Shown here: piece by piece, positions 34,138 to 43,549 of the stretch | How positions within the stretch are numbered: position 1 is the stretch's first letter | How the letters are laid out: the number at the start of each line of letters is the position of its first letter | Source of the DNA: Pseudomonadota bacterium | GTDB lineage: Bacteria; Pseudomonadota; Alphaproteobacteria; Rhizobiales; Beijerinckiaceae | Assembly: GCA_023386155.1 (NCBI GenBank) | Contig: JAEWKH010000028.1 | Location: 1 to 43,549, forward strand | DNA length: 43,549 nucleotides | Direction of reading: 5' to 3' | Notes under the pieces: generated by a model | The model's input: only the letters and a program-made list of their open reading frames with translations | Told to the model about the DNA's origin: nothing | Database searches by the model: none | Program-made: the position numbers and the translations under genes

Positions 34138-35520
34138 TCATGAAGCGTAGCGTTCCTTCAGGAGGGCGTACATCGCACGCGCCGCCTGGACCTCGCCGCC
34201 CTCCGGCCGTGCGGGCTTGGTCGCGTTGTTCCAGGCGAAGATGTCGAAATGCACATGCGCCTTCGCGGCCGACACGAAACGACGCAGGAACAGGGCGGCG
34301 GTGATCGATCCGCCCATGGGGCCGCCGGTGTTGTTCATGTCGGCGAACTTGGAATCGAGCTGGCTCTGGTAGGGCGTCCAGAGCGGCATGCGCCAGACGG
34401 GGTCGTTCACCGCCGCACCATGGCGGGCGATGTCGGCGGCGAGCCCATCGTCATCGGTGTAGAAGGGCGGCAGCTCGGGCCCGAGCGCCACGCGGGCCGC
34501 GCCCGTGAGCGTCGCGAAATCGACGAGGAGATCCGGGCTATCCTCGTCGGCCAGCGTCAGGGCATCGGCCAGGATGAGCCGGCCTTCCGCATCCGTGTTG
34601 CCGATCTCGACCGTGATGCCCTTGCGGCTCGGCAGGATGTCGCCGGGACGGAAGGCGTTGCTGGAGATGGAATTCTCGACGGCTGGTATGAGAACGCGCA
34701 GGCGCACGGGAAGCTTGGCGTCCATGATCATGGAGGCGAGCGCGAGGGTCGCGGCTGCGCCGCCCATGTCCTTGCGCATGAGCAGCATCGAGGAGGCGGG
34801 CTTGATGTCGAGGCCGCCGGTATCGAAGGCGACGCCCTTGCCCACCAGCGTGACGCGTGGCGCATCGGCCTTGCCCCAGGTGAAATCGATGAGGCGCGGC
34901 GGCGTGATGGACGCGCGGCCGACCGCGTGGATCATGGGAAAGTTCTGCTTCATCAGGTCGTCGCCGACGATGCTGGCGAAGGAGGCGCCGTGCTTGTCCG
35001 CCAGCTGGCGCGCGGCCGCCTCGATGCCGTCGGGCCCGAGATCGCTGGTCGGCGTGTTGACGAGATCGCGGCTCGTGAAAACCGCATTCGCCACGTGCGT
35101 GACCTCCCCGGCATCGACGCCCTTCGGCGTCAAGAGGCGAACGGCCTTCTCGCTGCGCTTGCGGTAGCGGTCGAAGCTGTAGCTGCCCAGAAGCCAGGCG
35201 AGCGTCGCGAGGGTCGGATTCGGGGCCTCGGTCTCGAAGCGATAGACGCCCTCCGGCAGCAGGGCGGGGAGCTTGCCGACGAGAAAGGGATCGTTGTGCC
35301 TGGCATCCGCACCGTTGAGGCCGAAGACGACGCCCATGAGGCTCCCGTCCGCATCCGGCAGCAGGCAGTGGCTCCCGGCCTTGCCCTCGAAGCCCTGAGC
35401 CTTGGCAAAGCCCTGCGCGATTGGCGGCAGTTGCCCGGCGACGTCCGGCCAGGTCTTCTCCGTGACGAGCCAGATGGGCTTCGAGGAATCGTTCGCCGAG
35501 GCGAGGAGGGGATGGGGCAT
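34138..35520 (-). CDS. M17 leucyl-aminopeptidase-family protein
   Basis: A 460-residue metallo-aminopeptidase of family M17. The catalytic region has 'GKGVAFDTGG' (227-236, with Lys228 and Asp233), then Lys240, Asp251, and the diagnostic NTDAEGRL at 308-315 with Asp310 and Glu312. It is a little shorter than E. coli PepA (about 500). The start at the ATG at 35520 ('MPHPLLASAND') is chosen by homology; the open frame continues upstream as a shadow of the sugar kinase gene. Substrate specificity is not predictable. Confidence 0.92.
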   Translation of the reverse strand: MPHPLLASANDSSKPIWLVTEKTWPDVAGQLPPIAQGFAKAQGFEGKAGSHCLLPDADGSLMGVVFGLNGADARHNDPFLVGKLPALLPEGVYRFETEAPNPTLATLAWLLGSYSFDRYRKRSEKAVRLLTPKGVDAGEVTHVANAVFTSRDLVNTPTSDLGPDGIEAAARQLADKHGASFASIVGDDLMKQNFPMIHAVGRASITPPRLIDFTWGKADAPRVTLVGKGVAFDTGGLDIKPASSMLLMRKDMGGAAATLALASMIMDAKLPVRLRVLIPAVENSISSNAFRPGDILPSRKGITVEIGNTDAEGRLILADALTLADEDSPDLLVDFATLTGAARVALGPELPPFYTDDDGLAADIARHGAAVNDPVWRMPLWTPYQSQLDSKFADMNNTGGPMGGSITAALFLRRFVSAAKAHVHFDIFAWNNATKPARPEGGEVQAARAMYALLKERYAS

Positions 35521-35585
35521 GGATTTGGCCTTAGGGTTTAAGCGCGAATGTTCGAGGAAGCTTTTCGGCGGTGAAGCAAAATACC

Positions 35586-36488
35586 TTAACCCGTCGCGTG
35601 CTGGCGCACGATCCGTGCGAGGCCCGCGATGAGCGCCTGCTGCGTGTCCTTGGCCGTGGCCTCGATGCCATGGCGTCTGAGCGCATGAACGTAGAGCTCC
35701 GCCCGCTCGGGTGCAGCCAGGATGGTGACGGAGGAGGGACGGCCGAACTGGGACAGCGCTCCGTTGATCTCGTCGCCCGTGAGCAGACCCGACAGGTAGG
35801 GGGCCAGGAGATTGCTGTTCATCCGGCCCGAGACCACGGAGGCGCGGGCACTGAACAGGAGGTGCAGCAGGCCGGCCCTGTTCTCGCCGCTGTTGCGCTC
35901 GGCCGCATCCAGGCCGAGGTCGAAGCCGCTGGGATCCTCCGGTTCGGTGGCCGGGCGGCCGATCATCGAATGCTCGCGCAGCAGCGCGTACATCTCGCCG
36001 GTCATGAAAGTGGCGAAGCGCTCGATGCGGCCACCGCGCATCTCGATCCATTTCGGATGCGTGCCCGCCGCGCAGACCAGGCCGTTCTCGATCCCTGCGC
36101 CCAGAACCAGGGTCTCCTCGCCGCGCATCACGTCGGCGGCACCGGGTGCGGGCTCGCAGAACAGGCCGGGGATGATGTAGCCCCTGCGGCCGTTCTCCAG
36201 ATCCACCGGCACGAGCGCCTTCGCGATTTCCGCCGGGCCCGCCGGGCATGTGGCGTAGGACGCCTCGACCCAACCCTCGCGGCTTCCCACCATGCCGACG
36301 AGGAGCACGGGCGCATCGGGCTCGGCCTTGAGCCAGTGCCCGCACTGGCGCAGGAACACGTCGCGGTGCTGGCCTTTTTGCAAGGCCGAGACCCCCTCGT
36401 TCGACGAGACCTGATCGAGAATGGTTTCGTTCTCGATCAGATAGCCACGGAAGCGGGTCGTTCCCCAATCGGCGACGATGAAGCGCAA
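35586..36488 (-). CDS. DgoK-like 2-keto-3-deoxygalactonate kinase family protein
   Basis: A 300-residue sugar kinase of the ASKHA fold related to 2-dehydro-3-deoxygalactonokinase. The N-terminal phosphate motif 'DWGTTRFRGYL' (residues 7-17) is clear, then 'NEGV' (30-33). An adenosine-binding region is likely near 'MTGEMYALL'. The best start is TTG at 36488, with aagga upstream at a 9-base gap. The only ATG, at 36536, lies 32 bases inside upp. No aldolase (dgoA) or galactonate dehydratase (dgoD) is nearby. Instead it follows upp by 16 bases in the URC cluster, so its real substrate may differ from that of DgoK. Confidence 0.85.
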   Translation of the reverse strand: MRFIVADWGTTRFRGYLIENETILDQVSSNEGVSALQKGQHRDVFLRQCGHWLKAEPDAPVLLVGMVGSREGWVEASYATCPAGPAEIAKALVPVDLENGRRGYIIPGLFCEPAPGAADVMRGEETLVLGAGIENGLVCAAGTHPKWIEMRGGRIERFATFMTGEMYALLREHSMIGRPATEPEDPSGFDLGLDAAERNSGENRAGLLHLLFSARASVVSGRMNSNLLAPYLSGLLTGDEINGALSQFGRPSSVTILAAPERAELYVHALRRHGIEATAKDTQQALIAGLARIVRQHATG

Positions 36489-36504
36489 GACGGATGATCC
36501 TTGA

Positions 36505-37134
36505 TTAGCGCGTTCCGTACATCCGGTCGCCGGCATCGCCGAGGCCCGGCACGATATAGCCGTGGTCGTTGAGGCGCTCGTCGATGGAGGCGGTCCAGAT
36601 ATGCACGTCGGGATGCGCTCCGCGCAGCTTCTCGATGCCCTCGGGCGCGGCGAGCAGGCAGACGAAGCGCAGATCCTTCGCGCCGCGTTCCTTCAACCGG
36701 TCGATCGCCGCCACGGCCGAATTGGCCGTCGCCAGCATCGGGTCGAGCACCAGCACCATGCGGTCGGCGAGATCGGACGGCGCCTTGAAGTAATATTCGA
36801 CCGCCTGGAGCGATTCCGGGTCGCGATAAAGGCCGATATGGGCCACGCGCGCGGCGGGAACCAGCGTGAGCATGCCATCGAGGAAGCCGACGCCCGCGCG
36901 CAGGATCGGGGCGAAAACGAGCTTCTTGCCGGCGATCTGTGCGCCCTCCATGGTGGTGAGCGGGGTCTCGATCTGGATGCGCTCCATGGGCAGGTCGCGG
37001 GTGACCTCGTAGCAGAGCAGCATGCCGATCTCGTTGAGGAGCTGGCGGAAGCCCTTCGTCGAGCGCTCCTTGTCCCGCATCAGGGTCAGCTTGTGCTGAA
37101 CCAGCGGATGATCGACCACAGTGACGCCCTGCAT
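36505..37134 (-). CDS. upp: Uracil phosphoribosyltransferase
   Basis: A 209-residue enzyme that joins uracil and PRPP to UMP. E. coli Upp is 208 residues. The PRPP loop 'DPMLATANSA' is at 131-140, and 'LRAGVGFLDG' is at about 78-87. The C-terminal 'YIVPGLGDAGDRMYGT' binds uracil. The ATG at 37134 has agagga 7 bases upstream, and the in-frame ATG at 37170 is not needed. It follows DUF1688 by 36 bases. In yeast the URC pathway needs a UPRT (URC6) as its first step, and this gene would be the equivalent. Confidence 0.97.
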   Translation of the reverse strand: MQGVTVVDHPLVQHKLTLMRDKERSTKGFRQLLNEIGMLLCYEVTRDLPMERIQIETPLTTMEGAQIAGKKLVFAPILRAGVGFLDGMLTLVPAARVAHIGLYRDPESLQAVEYYFKAPSDLADRMVLVLDPMLATANSAVAAIDRLKERGAKDLRFVCLLAAPEGIEKLRGAHPDVHIWTASIDERLNDHGYIVPGLGDAGDRMYGTR

Positions 37135-37170
37135 GTTTTTTTCCTCTTTTATCGTCGTATGCTGATTCAT

Positions 37171-38424
37171 CTAAAACACTGTCCCGTCACTGATCACGCT
37201 GAGAGGGGGCGAACCGTCGCCGCGCTTCTCCTTCGCCAGCCTGCGTCCCGTCGCCCAGGTGCCGCCTTCCAGCACCTTGGCCAGGGGAAAGTCCCCTGCC
37301 GCGAATCCTAGCTTCGCGCGGATGGGTTCGGCAATGCGGTCGAGAAGGGCCACGGTCAAGGCCCGCCATTCCACCACGAGCTGCGAATCCACCGCATGGG
37401 CGCGGGTGGCGTCGCCTGGATCCTTCAGGGCGATCACCCCCGTGTCGAGGAAGAGCCCGCCATTGCGGTACTCGGGCAGGCCGGTGAGCCCGTCGATGTC
37501 GATGACGTCAAGGCCCGCCCATTCGAGCGGCTCGATCAGCGAATAGGAGAGCCATTGGGAGAGCTTGTGGAACGGGATCAGCCCCTTGGTGGCATCCGGC
37601 GCTTCGACCAGGGGATGGCGCCAGGTATCGCCGAGATCCACGCCGCCCAGCGTGATGCGGCCGGGCCAGATGGGGCCGAGATGGGTGAGCAGGGCTTCCA
37701 GGATCGAGGTCGCCCTGATGCGGCCGTTCTCCTCCGTGGCGGCGATGACGTCGAACAATCCGCCCGGCCTCGGATCGTCGACCTGCCCGAAGATATCCGG
37801 GTTCGTGGCCACGACGCGGCCCAGGCGGTTGAGCAGGGCGGCGCGGCCTTCGAGGCCGACGAGCGGGTTATCGGCCGAGACCTGGAAGCCTTCGGCCAGA
37901 TCCTCGGCCCTGAGGGTCATCAGCACGTCGGCATCGACGCGGAAGGGATCCTCCGGCCTGCTGGAAAAGGTCCCGCTCACGAACATGTCGAAGCTTGCGA
38001 CCGCAAGCCCCTCGGACCGGATATAGGTCTCGCCCGTGCGGCCCTCCTCATAGCGCCACTGCGCGCCGGCGCCCGCGTCGAGCAGGACGGACACGATGGC
38101 GAGGTCGAAGGCGGCGCGGGCCATGTCGGCGGCGGTTTCCCAGGGTGCCCCTTGCATCACCGCGTCCCAGCGGTCGTGCCCCCCGGCGGCGAAGTGGCGC
38201 CAGCGGGCGTGGAAGGGGATGTCGAGCGACGGGTAAGCCTCGCGGATCGTCTTGACCACTTCGTCGGCGCAGGCCTCCAGGCGGCCGGGATCGACCGTGA
38301 AATGCGCGAGGCGGCCCTCGAGCCCGGCCCGCAGAAGCTGATGCGACCGGTCCCGCACGGCGGCGGCGGACAGAAGGCTTTGGGCGGCTTTGGTTTCGGA
38401 AGACAGATCAGGCTGTTCGGTCAC
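37171..38424 (-). CDS. DUF1688 (URC4/urg3) family protein
   Basis: A 417-residue soluble protein of the DUF1688 family, known in fungi as URC4 (Lachancea kluyveri) or urg3. It is required for use of uracil as a nitrogen source through the URC pathway, and in yeast urc4 mutants are reported to accumulate ribosylurea. No common catalytic motif is recognisable. Characteristic stretches are 'IPFHARWRHFAAGGHDRW', 'NPDIFG' and 'IPFHKLSQWLSYSLIEPLEWAG'. It starts with GTG at 38424, with ggag 7 bases upstream. It lies between the URC1-like gene and upp, an arrangement shared by several bacteria as far as I recall. The biochemical reaction is not established here. Confidence 0.9.
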   Translation of the reverse strand: MTEQPDLSSETKAAQSLLSAAAVRDRSHQLLRAGLEGRLAHFTVDPGRLEACADEVVKTIREAYPSLDIPFHARWRHFAAGGHDRWDAVMQGAPWETAADMARAAFDLAIVSVLLDAGAGAQWRYEEGRTGETYIRSEGLAVASFDMFVSGTFSSRPEDPFRVDADVLMTLRAEDLAEGFQVSADNPLVGLEGRAALLNRLGRVVATNPDIFGQVDDPRPGGLFDVIAATEENGRIRATSILEALLTHLGPIWPGRITLGGVDLGDTWRHPLVEAPDATKGLIPFHKLSQWLSYSLIEPLEWAGLDVIDIDGLTGLPEYRNGGLFLDTGVIALKDPGDATRAHAVDSQLVVEWRALTVALLDRIAEPIRAKLGFAAGDFPLAKVLEGGTWATGRRLAKEKRGDGSPPLSVISDGTVF

Positions 38425-38525
38425 GCAGGGCTCCGGTGCTCTCGTGGCGAGAGCGATAGCATAGTCTCGGCCGAGCGCGGCATTCCGGCGCCCGGCCGTT
38501 TGACAGGAAGGTTAAAAGCCAGGCG

Positions 38526-39788
<1,263 letters not shown>

Positions 39789-39842
39789 GAACTGATCTTC
39801 CACGCGAAACGGGAAGACTCCCCCACTGATCGTCGGAGAGCC

Positions 39843-39896
39843 TCCATACGATCTATGGAAGACTGATCCAAAGTTTCGGTGCCGTCAATGGCACCG
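39843..39896. promoter_or_regulatory. Palindromes upstream of the URC1-like gene
   Basis: tccata-cgatc-tatgga (39843-39859) is a perfect 6-bp inverted repeat 55 bases upstream of the URC1-like start. A second hairpin, cggtgcc-gtcaat-ggcaccg (39877-39896), has perfect 7-bp arms. The first is operator-sized. The second could be the end of the ICMT-like transcript or part of the promoter. Nothing else is recognisable in 39789-40006. Confidence 0.35.
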
Positions 39897-40006
39897 GGGA
39901 GGGTGCGGCAGTCTGGGCTGGAAGGAGCGGCCCGGGACCCGATCGGGAAAGCGGCAATGCCAAGGTTCATGTCCGGACGAAAAGCCAGCCCCAGCCGTCA
40001 GGGGCG

Positions 40007-40477
40007 CTACAGCCAGCGCCGCACCCGCGAGCGATAGGCGGTGTAGACCTCCCCGAACTTGCCCTCGAGATAGGTTTCTTCGCGGGCCACGACCCCATAG
40101 CGGATGACCAGCGCGAAGGGCACGAGCATCGCCAGCAACCAGAGATTGTCGAACGCGATGGCCAGGCCGACCAGTCCCAGGAACATGCCGAGATAGATCG
40201 GATTGCGGGTGAAGCGGTACGGTCCGTCCGTCACGATGGCGGTGGTCGGCATGTTGGTGGGAACGTTCGAGCCGGCCCTGGCCATCGTCACGATGGCCCA
40301 GGCCACAAGCGCCAGCGCGAGAACGAACACCACCACGCCAAGCCACTCCATGGGTGGGTCGGCCGGCAGGAGCGGCAGGGGCAGGAGCCAGTCGAGCAGA
40401 AGCCCGGCCAAGACGGCCAGCCCCCATGCAAGCGGCGGCCGAATGACGACGTGAGCGGTATCTGCCTTATCGGCCAT
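40007..40477 (-). CDS. Isoprenylcysteine carboxyl methyltransferase-family membrane protein
   Basis: A 156-residue protein with about four membrane segments, related to ICMT/PEMT-type methyltransferases. The C-terminal region 'GPYRFTRNPIYLGMF' and 'REETYLEGKFGEVYTAYR' is the shared SAM-binding signature. The bacterial substrate is unknown. It lies between the URC1-like gene and deoB on the same strand, with gaps of 218 and 146 bases, so co-transcription is uncertain. Confidence 0.85.
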   Translation of the reverse strand: MADKADTAHVVIRPPLAWGLAVLAGLLLDWLLPLPLLPADPPMEWLGVVVFVLALALVAWAIVTMARAGSNVPTNMPTTAIVTDGPYRFTRNPIYLGMFLGLVGLAIAFDNLWLLAMLVPFALVIRYGVVAREETYLEGKFGEVYTAYRSRVRRWL

Positions 40478-40623
40478 GGTGCGACTGCCGACCCGTATCC
40501 TGTCCGAACGGACCGTACATTATCATGGGTCCGCCTGCAGGGCTCGACCCTGGGCTCTCATCTTCCACAGGCCAGGATGGGGTGGGGAGCCCGGTCGCAA
40601 CGGCAGGATCGCCTTTGGAGCTT

Positions 40624-41844
40624 TTAAAGCCAGGAGGTTCCCTTGCCGACTTGGGCGACGCCGAGATGGGACAGCACGGTCGCGCCGATATCGGCAAAGC
40701 TCTCCCGCCGCCCGATGACGCCCTGCTTCACGCCTGGCCCGAAGCTCAGGATCGGCACGTGCTCGCGGGTGTGATCGGTGCCGCGCCAGGATGGGTCATT
40801 GCCGTGGTCGGCGGTTATGACGACGAGGTCGCCGTCCTTGAGGGCGGCCTCGATCTCCGGGATGCGCCGGTCGAAGGCCTCCAGGGCGGCGGCGTAGCCA
40901 GGAATGTCGCGGCGATGGCCGAACTCGCTGTCGAAATCGACCAGGTTGGCGAAGACGAAGCCGCCGTCCGGCAGGTCCCTCATCGCCTCGATGGCGGCCG
41001 TGAGGCAGGCGTCGTTGCCGTTGGGCTTGACCTCCCTGCCCGTCGACCGATGGGCGAAGATGTCGCCGATCTTGCCGACGGTCACGACGGATCGGCCCGC
41101 CCTTGCCAGCCTGTCGAGAATGGTGTCGGCCGGCGGCGGCGTGGCGTAGTCCTTGCGGTTGCCGGTTCGCTTGAAGCCGCTCTCGGGCGTGCCCTGGAAG
41201 GGACGGGCGATCACGCGGCCGATCTTGTACTCGTCGCAGAGCTCGCGGCCGATCTGGCAGAGATCGTAGAGCCGCTGCAATCCGAAGAATTCCTCGTGCG
41301 CGGCGATCTGCAGCACGCTGTCGATGGAGGTGTAGCAGATCGGCTTGCCGGTCCGCAGATGCTCCACGGCGAATTCCTCGATGATCGTCGTGCCCGACGC
41401 ATGCTTGTTTCCGAGGATGCCCGGAAGCCTGCCGCGCTCGATGAGAGCCGCCGTCAGCTTTTCCGGGAAGGCCGGGACGGTGTTGGGGAAATAGCCCCAG
41501 TCGAAGGTGACGGGAACGCCCGCGATCTCCCAATGGCCCGAGGGCGTGTCCTTGCCCTTGGAGGTCTCGACGCCATAGCCCCAGGCGCCTTTCAGGGAGC
41601 CCTGCGGCGCAAGGTTCGGCGGCATGCGTCCCGTCGAGGCCTCGCAGGCGAGGCCGAGGCCCAGCGCCGTCATATGAGGCAGGCGAAGCGGCCCTTCGCG
41701 CAGCCCGGCTTGGTCGCCGCGGCCCGCGGTGCAGGCCTCGGCGATATGCCCGACCGTATCGGCGCCGGCATCGCCATAGGCGGCCGCATCCTCGGCGCCG
41801 CCGATACCGACGGAATCGAGCACGATGAGTAGAGCGCGAGGCAT
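40624..41844 (-). CDS. deoB: Phosphopentomutase
   Basis: A 406-residue metal-dependent mutase of the alkaline-phosphatase superfamily that interconverts (deoxy)ribose-1-phosphate and -5-phosphate. E. coli DeoB is 407 residues. Asp10 in 'LIVLDSVGIGG' is a metal ligand and Thr100 in 'GKDTPSGH' is the phosphorylated residue. 'TADHGNDPSW' and 'DHTREHVPIL' carry the other ligands. aagga lies 8 bases before the ATG at 41844; the longer frame starts with TTG at 41859. It links PunA and DeoA products to DeoC, though it lies on the opposite strand about 9 kb away. Confidence 0.97.
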   Translation of the reverse strand: MPRALLIVLDSVGIGGAEDAAAYGDAGADTVGHIAEACTAGRGDQAGLREGPLRLPHMTALGLGLACEASTGRMPPNLAPQGSLKGAWGYGVETSKGKDTPSGHWEIAGVPVTFDWGYFPNTVPAFPEKLTAALIERGRLPGILGNKHASGTTIIEEFAVEHLRTGKPICYTSIDSVLQIAAHEEFFGLQRLYDLCQIGRELCDEYKIGRVIARPFQGTPESGFKRTGNRKDYATPPPADTILDRLARAGRSVVTVGKIGDIFAHRSTGREVKPNGNDACLTAAIEAMRDLPDGGFVFANLVDFDSEFGHRRDIPGYAAALEAFDRRIPEIEAALKDGDLVVITADHGNDPSWRGTDHTREHVPILSFGPGVKQGVIGRRESFADIGATVLSHLGVAQVGKGTSWL

Positions 41845-41883
41845 CGAGGAGTCCTTCAAACCATGAGGATCATGATTGATACG

Positions 41884-42894
41884 TCATTGCGGTGAAAGTG
41901 GCGATGGCCCGTGATCATGGGGGTGTCCCCCATGATCGTGCCCCTGGGAGGCGTGCTTATGGTCGTCGAGGGGGCATTCCTGGCCGTGATCGTGAGCTCC
42001 TGGCCGATGGATCTCGATCTGCAGGGTCGAATGCCCGATGCCGAAACGGCCTTTCAGCTTCCGCTGCGCCTCGGCCAGGAAGCGGTCGCCAGGATGACCG
42101 TCCGGCATGACGAGATGGGCGGTCAGCGCCGCCTCGGTCGTGCTCACGGCCCAGACATGGAGGTGGTGGACGCGGGCGACGCCCGGCATCGCCTCGAGCA
42201 CCGTCCTGACCTCGGGCACGGCGATGCCGCGCGGCACCCCCTGCAAGGAGAGTGTCAGGGACTGCTTCAGCAATCCCCAGGTCCCCCAGACGATGACGGC
42301 GGCGATGACGAGGCTGAGCACCGGGTCGATCCAGTTCGCGCCCGTCCACAGGATGGCGAGGCCGCCGAGAACCACCCCGAGGGACACGGCGGCGTCGGCC
42401 ACCATGTGCAGGAATGCGCCGCGGATGTTGAGATCGTGCTGGCCGCCCATGAAGAGGAAGGCCGTGAAGCCGTTCACGATGATCCCGATGCCGGCCACGA
42501 TCATCATGGTGACAGCCGCCACGGGGGCGGGCTCGATCAGCCGCTCGATGGATTCCCACACGATGCCGCCGACCGCCACGAGCAGGAGGAGGGCGTTGAA
42601 GAGCGCGGCCAGAATCGAGCCGGAGCGCAGGCCGTAGGTGAAACGTTCCGAGGGCCTGCGCCGCGCGAGCAGGGCGGCCGCCCAGGCGATGGCAAGGCCG
42701 AGCACGTCGCTGAGGTTGTGGCCGGCATCGGAAAGCAGGGCCATGGAATCGGCCCAGAACCCGTAGCCCGCCTCGATGGCCACGAAGGCGAGATTGAGCG
42801 TGATGCCGATGGCGAAGGCGCCCCCGTATCCGGCCTGCGGAGCATGGGAATGCCCGTGATGCTCGTGGTCGCCGGTGTGGTGGTGCGAGTGCAT
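41884..42894 (-). CDS. CDF-family cation efflux protein, His-rich
   Basis: A 336-residue inner-membrane exporter of the cation diffusion facilitator family, typically for zinc, cobalt or cadmium. The N-terminus is histidine-rich ('MHSHHHTGDHEHHGHSH') and the C-terminus again ('HDHGQE', 'GHDHGGHPHDHG'). The membrane metal site has His59/Asp63 and His163/Asp167, the HxxxD pairs of the zinc-type subfamily. The start at the ATG at 42894 is chosen; a TTG at 42909 would add five residues. Metal specificity is unresolved. Confidence 0.9.
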   Translation of the reverse strand: MHSHHHTGDHEHHGHSHAPQAGYGGAFAIGITLNLAFVAIEAGYGFWADSMALLSDAGHNLSDVLGLAIAWAAALLARRRPSERFTYGLRSGSILAALFNALLLLVAVGGIVWESIERLIEPAPVAAVTMMIVAGIGIIVNGFTAFLFMGGQHDLNIRGAFLHMVADAAVSLGVVLGGLAILWTGANWIDPVLSLVIAAVIVWGTWGLLKQSLTLSLQGVPRGIAVPEVRTVLEAMPGVARVHHLHVWAVSTTEAALTAHLVMPDGHPGDRFLAEAQRKLKGRFGIGHSTLQIEIHRPGAHDHGQECPLDDHKHASQGHDHGGHPHDHGPSPLSPQ

Positions 42895-42911
42895 GTTCGA
42901 AACGCTCAAGC

Positions 42912-43549
<638 letters not shown>

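Noticed and set aside
36489..36536. ATG start of the DgoK-like gene at 36536
   Set aside because: It lies within upp, and the residues before the DWGTT motif are unlike the family. TTG at 36488 has a suitable ribosome-binding site.

Overview
The window is high-GC, densely coded chromosomal DNA of an alphaproteobacterium. The gene content (bdhA, a Hsp20-DUF1150 pair, Rhizobiales-type palindromic repeats, several solute ABC transporters, infC-rpmI-rplT-pheST) points to Hyphomicrobiales (Rhizobiales). A Methylobacteriaceae-like host such as Microvirga is my best guess from protein style, but it is only an inference. I see no rRNA, tRNA, CRISPR array, prophage or insertion sequence. No gap longer than about 300 bases lacks a gene.

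Layout. 1-222 is the 3' end of bdhA. 488-1429 (-) is proline iminopeptidase. 1601-5639 (+) is a PotDABC-like ABC importer. 5782-12108 (-) is a complete dipeptide-type ABC importer (binding protein, two permeases, two ATPases) ending in an M19 dipeptidase. 12314-14612 (+) holds argH and an Hsp20-DUF1150 pair with a possible heat-shock promoter and a structured leader. An alpha/beta hydrolase (-) and a GT4 glycosyltransferase (+) follow. 16824-21867 (+) is the translation block infC (apparently with an AUU start), rpmI, rplT, pheS, pheT. moeB (-) lies at 22044-22820.

The right half is a nucleoside and pyrimidine salvage region. On the + strand (23057-32460) there is a BMP/Nup-type nucleoside ABC importer with a VOC gene inserted in it, then cdd, punA, deoC, deoA and a 2-hydroxyacid dehydrogenase, mostly overlapping or tightly spaced. 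On the - strand (39788 down to 32462) there is a GTP-cyclohydrolase-II-like URC1 homologue, a DUF1688 (URC4/urg3) protein, upp, an orphan DgoK-like sugar kinase, an M17 aminopeptidase, an NlpC/P60 hydrolase and a TauE-like exporter. deoB (phosphopentomutase) lies just upstream, separated by a small ICMT-like methyltransferase gene. The window ends in a CDF metal exporter and the 3' part of a YejF-like ATPase.

How it fits together. Nucleosides would enter through the BMP-Nup transporter, cytidine would be deaminated by Cdd, and PunA and DeoA would release bases and sugar-1-phosphates. DeoB and DeoC would take deoxyribose-phosphate to glyceraldehyde-3-phosphate and acetaldehyde. The released uracil could be made into UMP by Upp and then either salvaged or routed into the URC pathway, known from the yeast Lachancea kluyveri and biochemically little explored in bacteria. 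The URC1-URC4-Upp set with its neighbouring uncharacterised kinase is the most interesting system here.

Several palindromic elements with nested hairpins occur between genes, especially at convergent gene ends.
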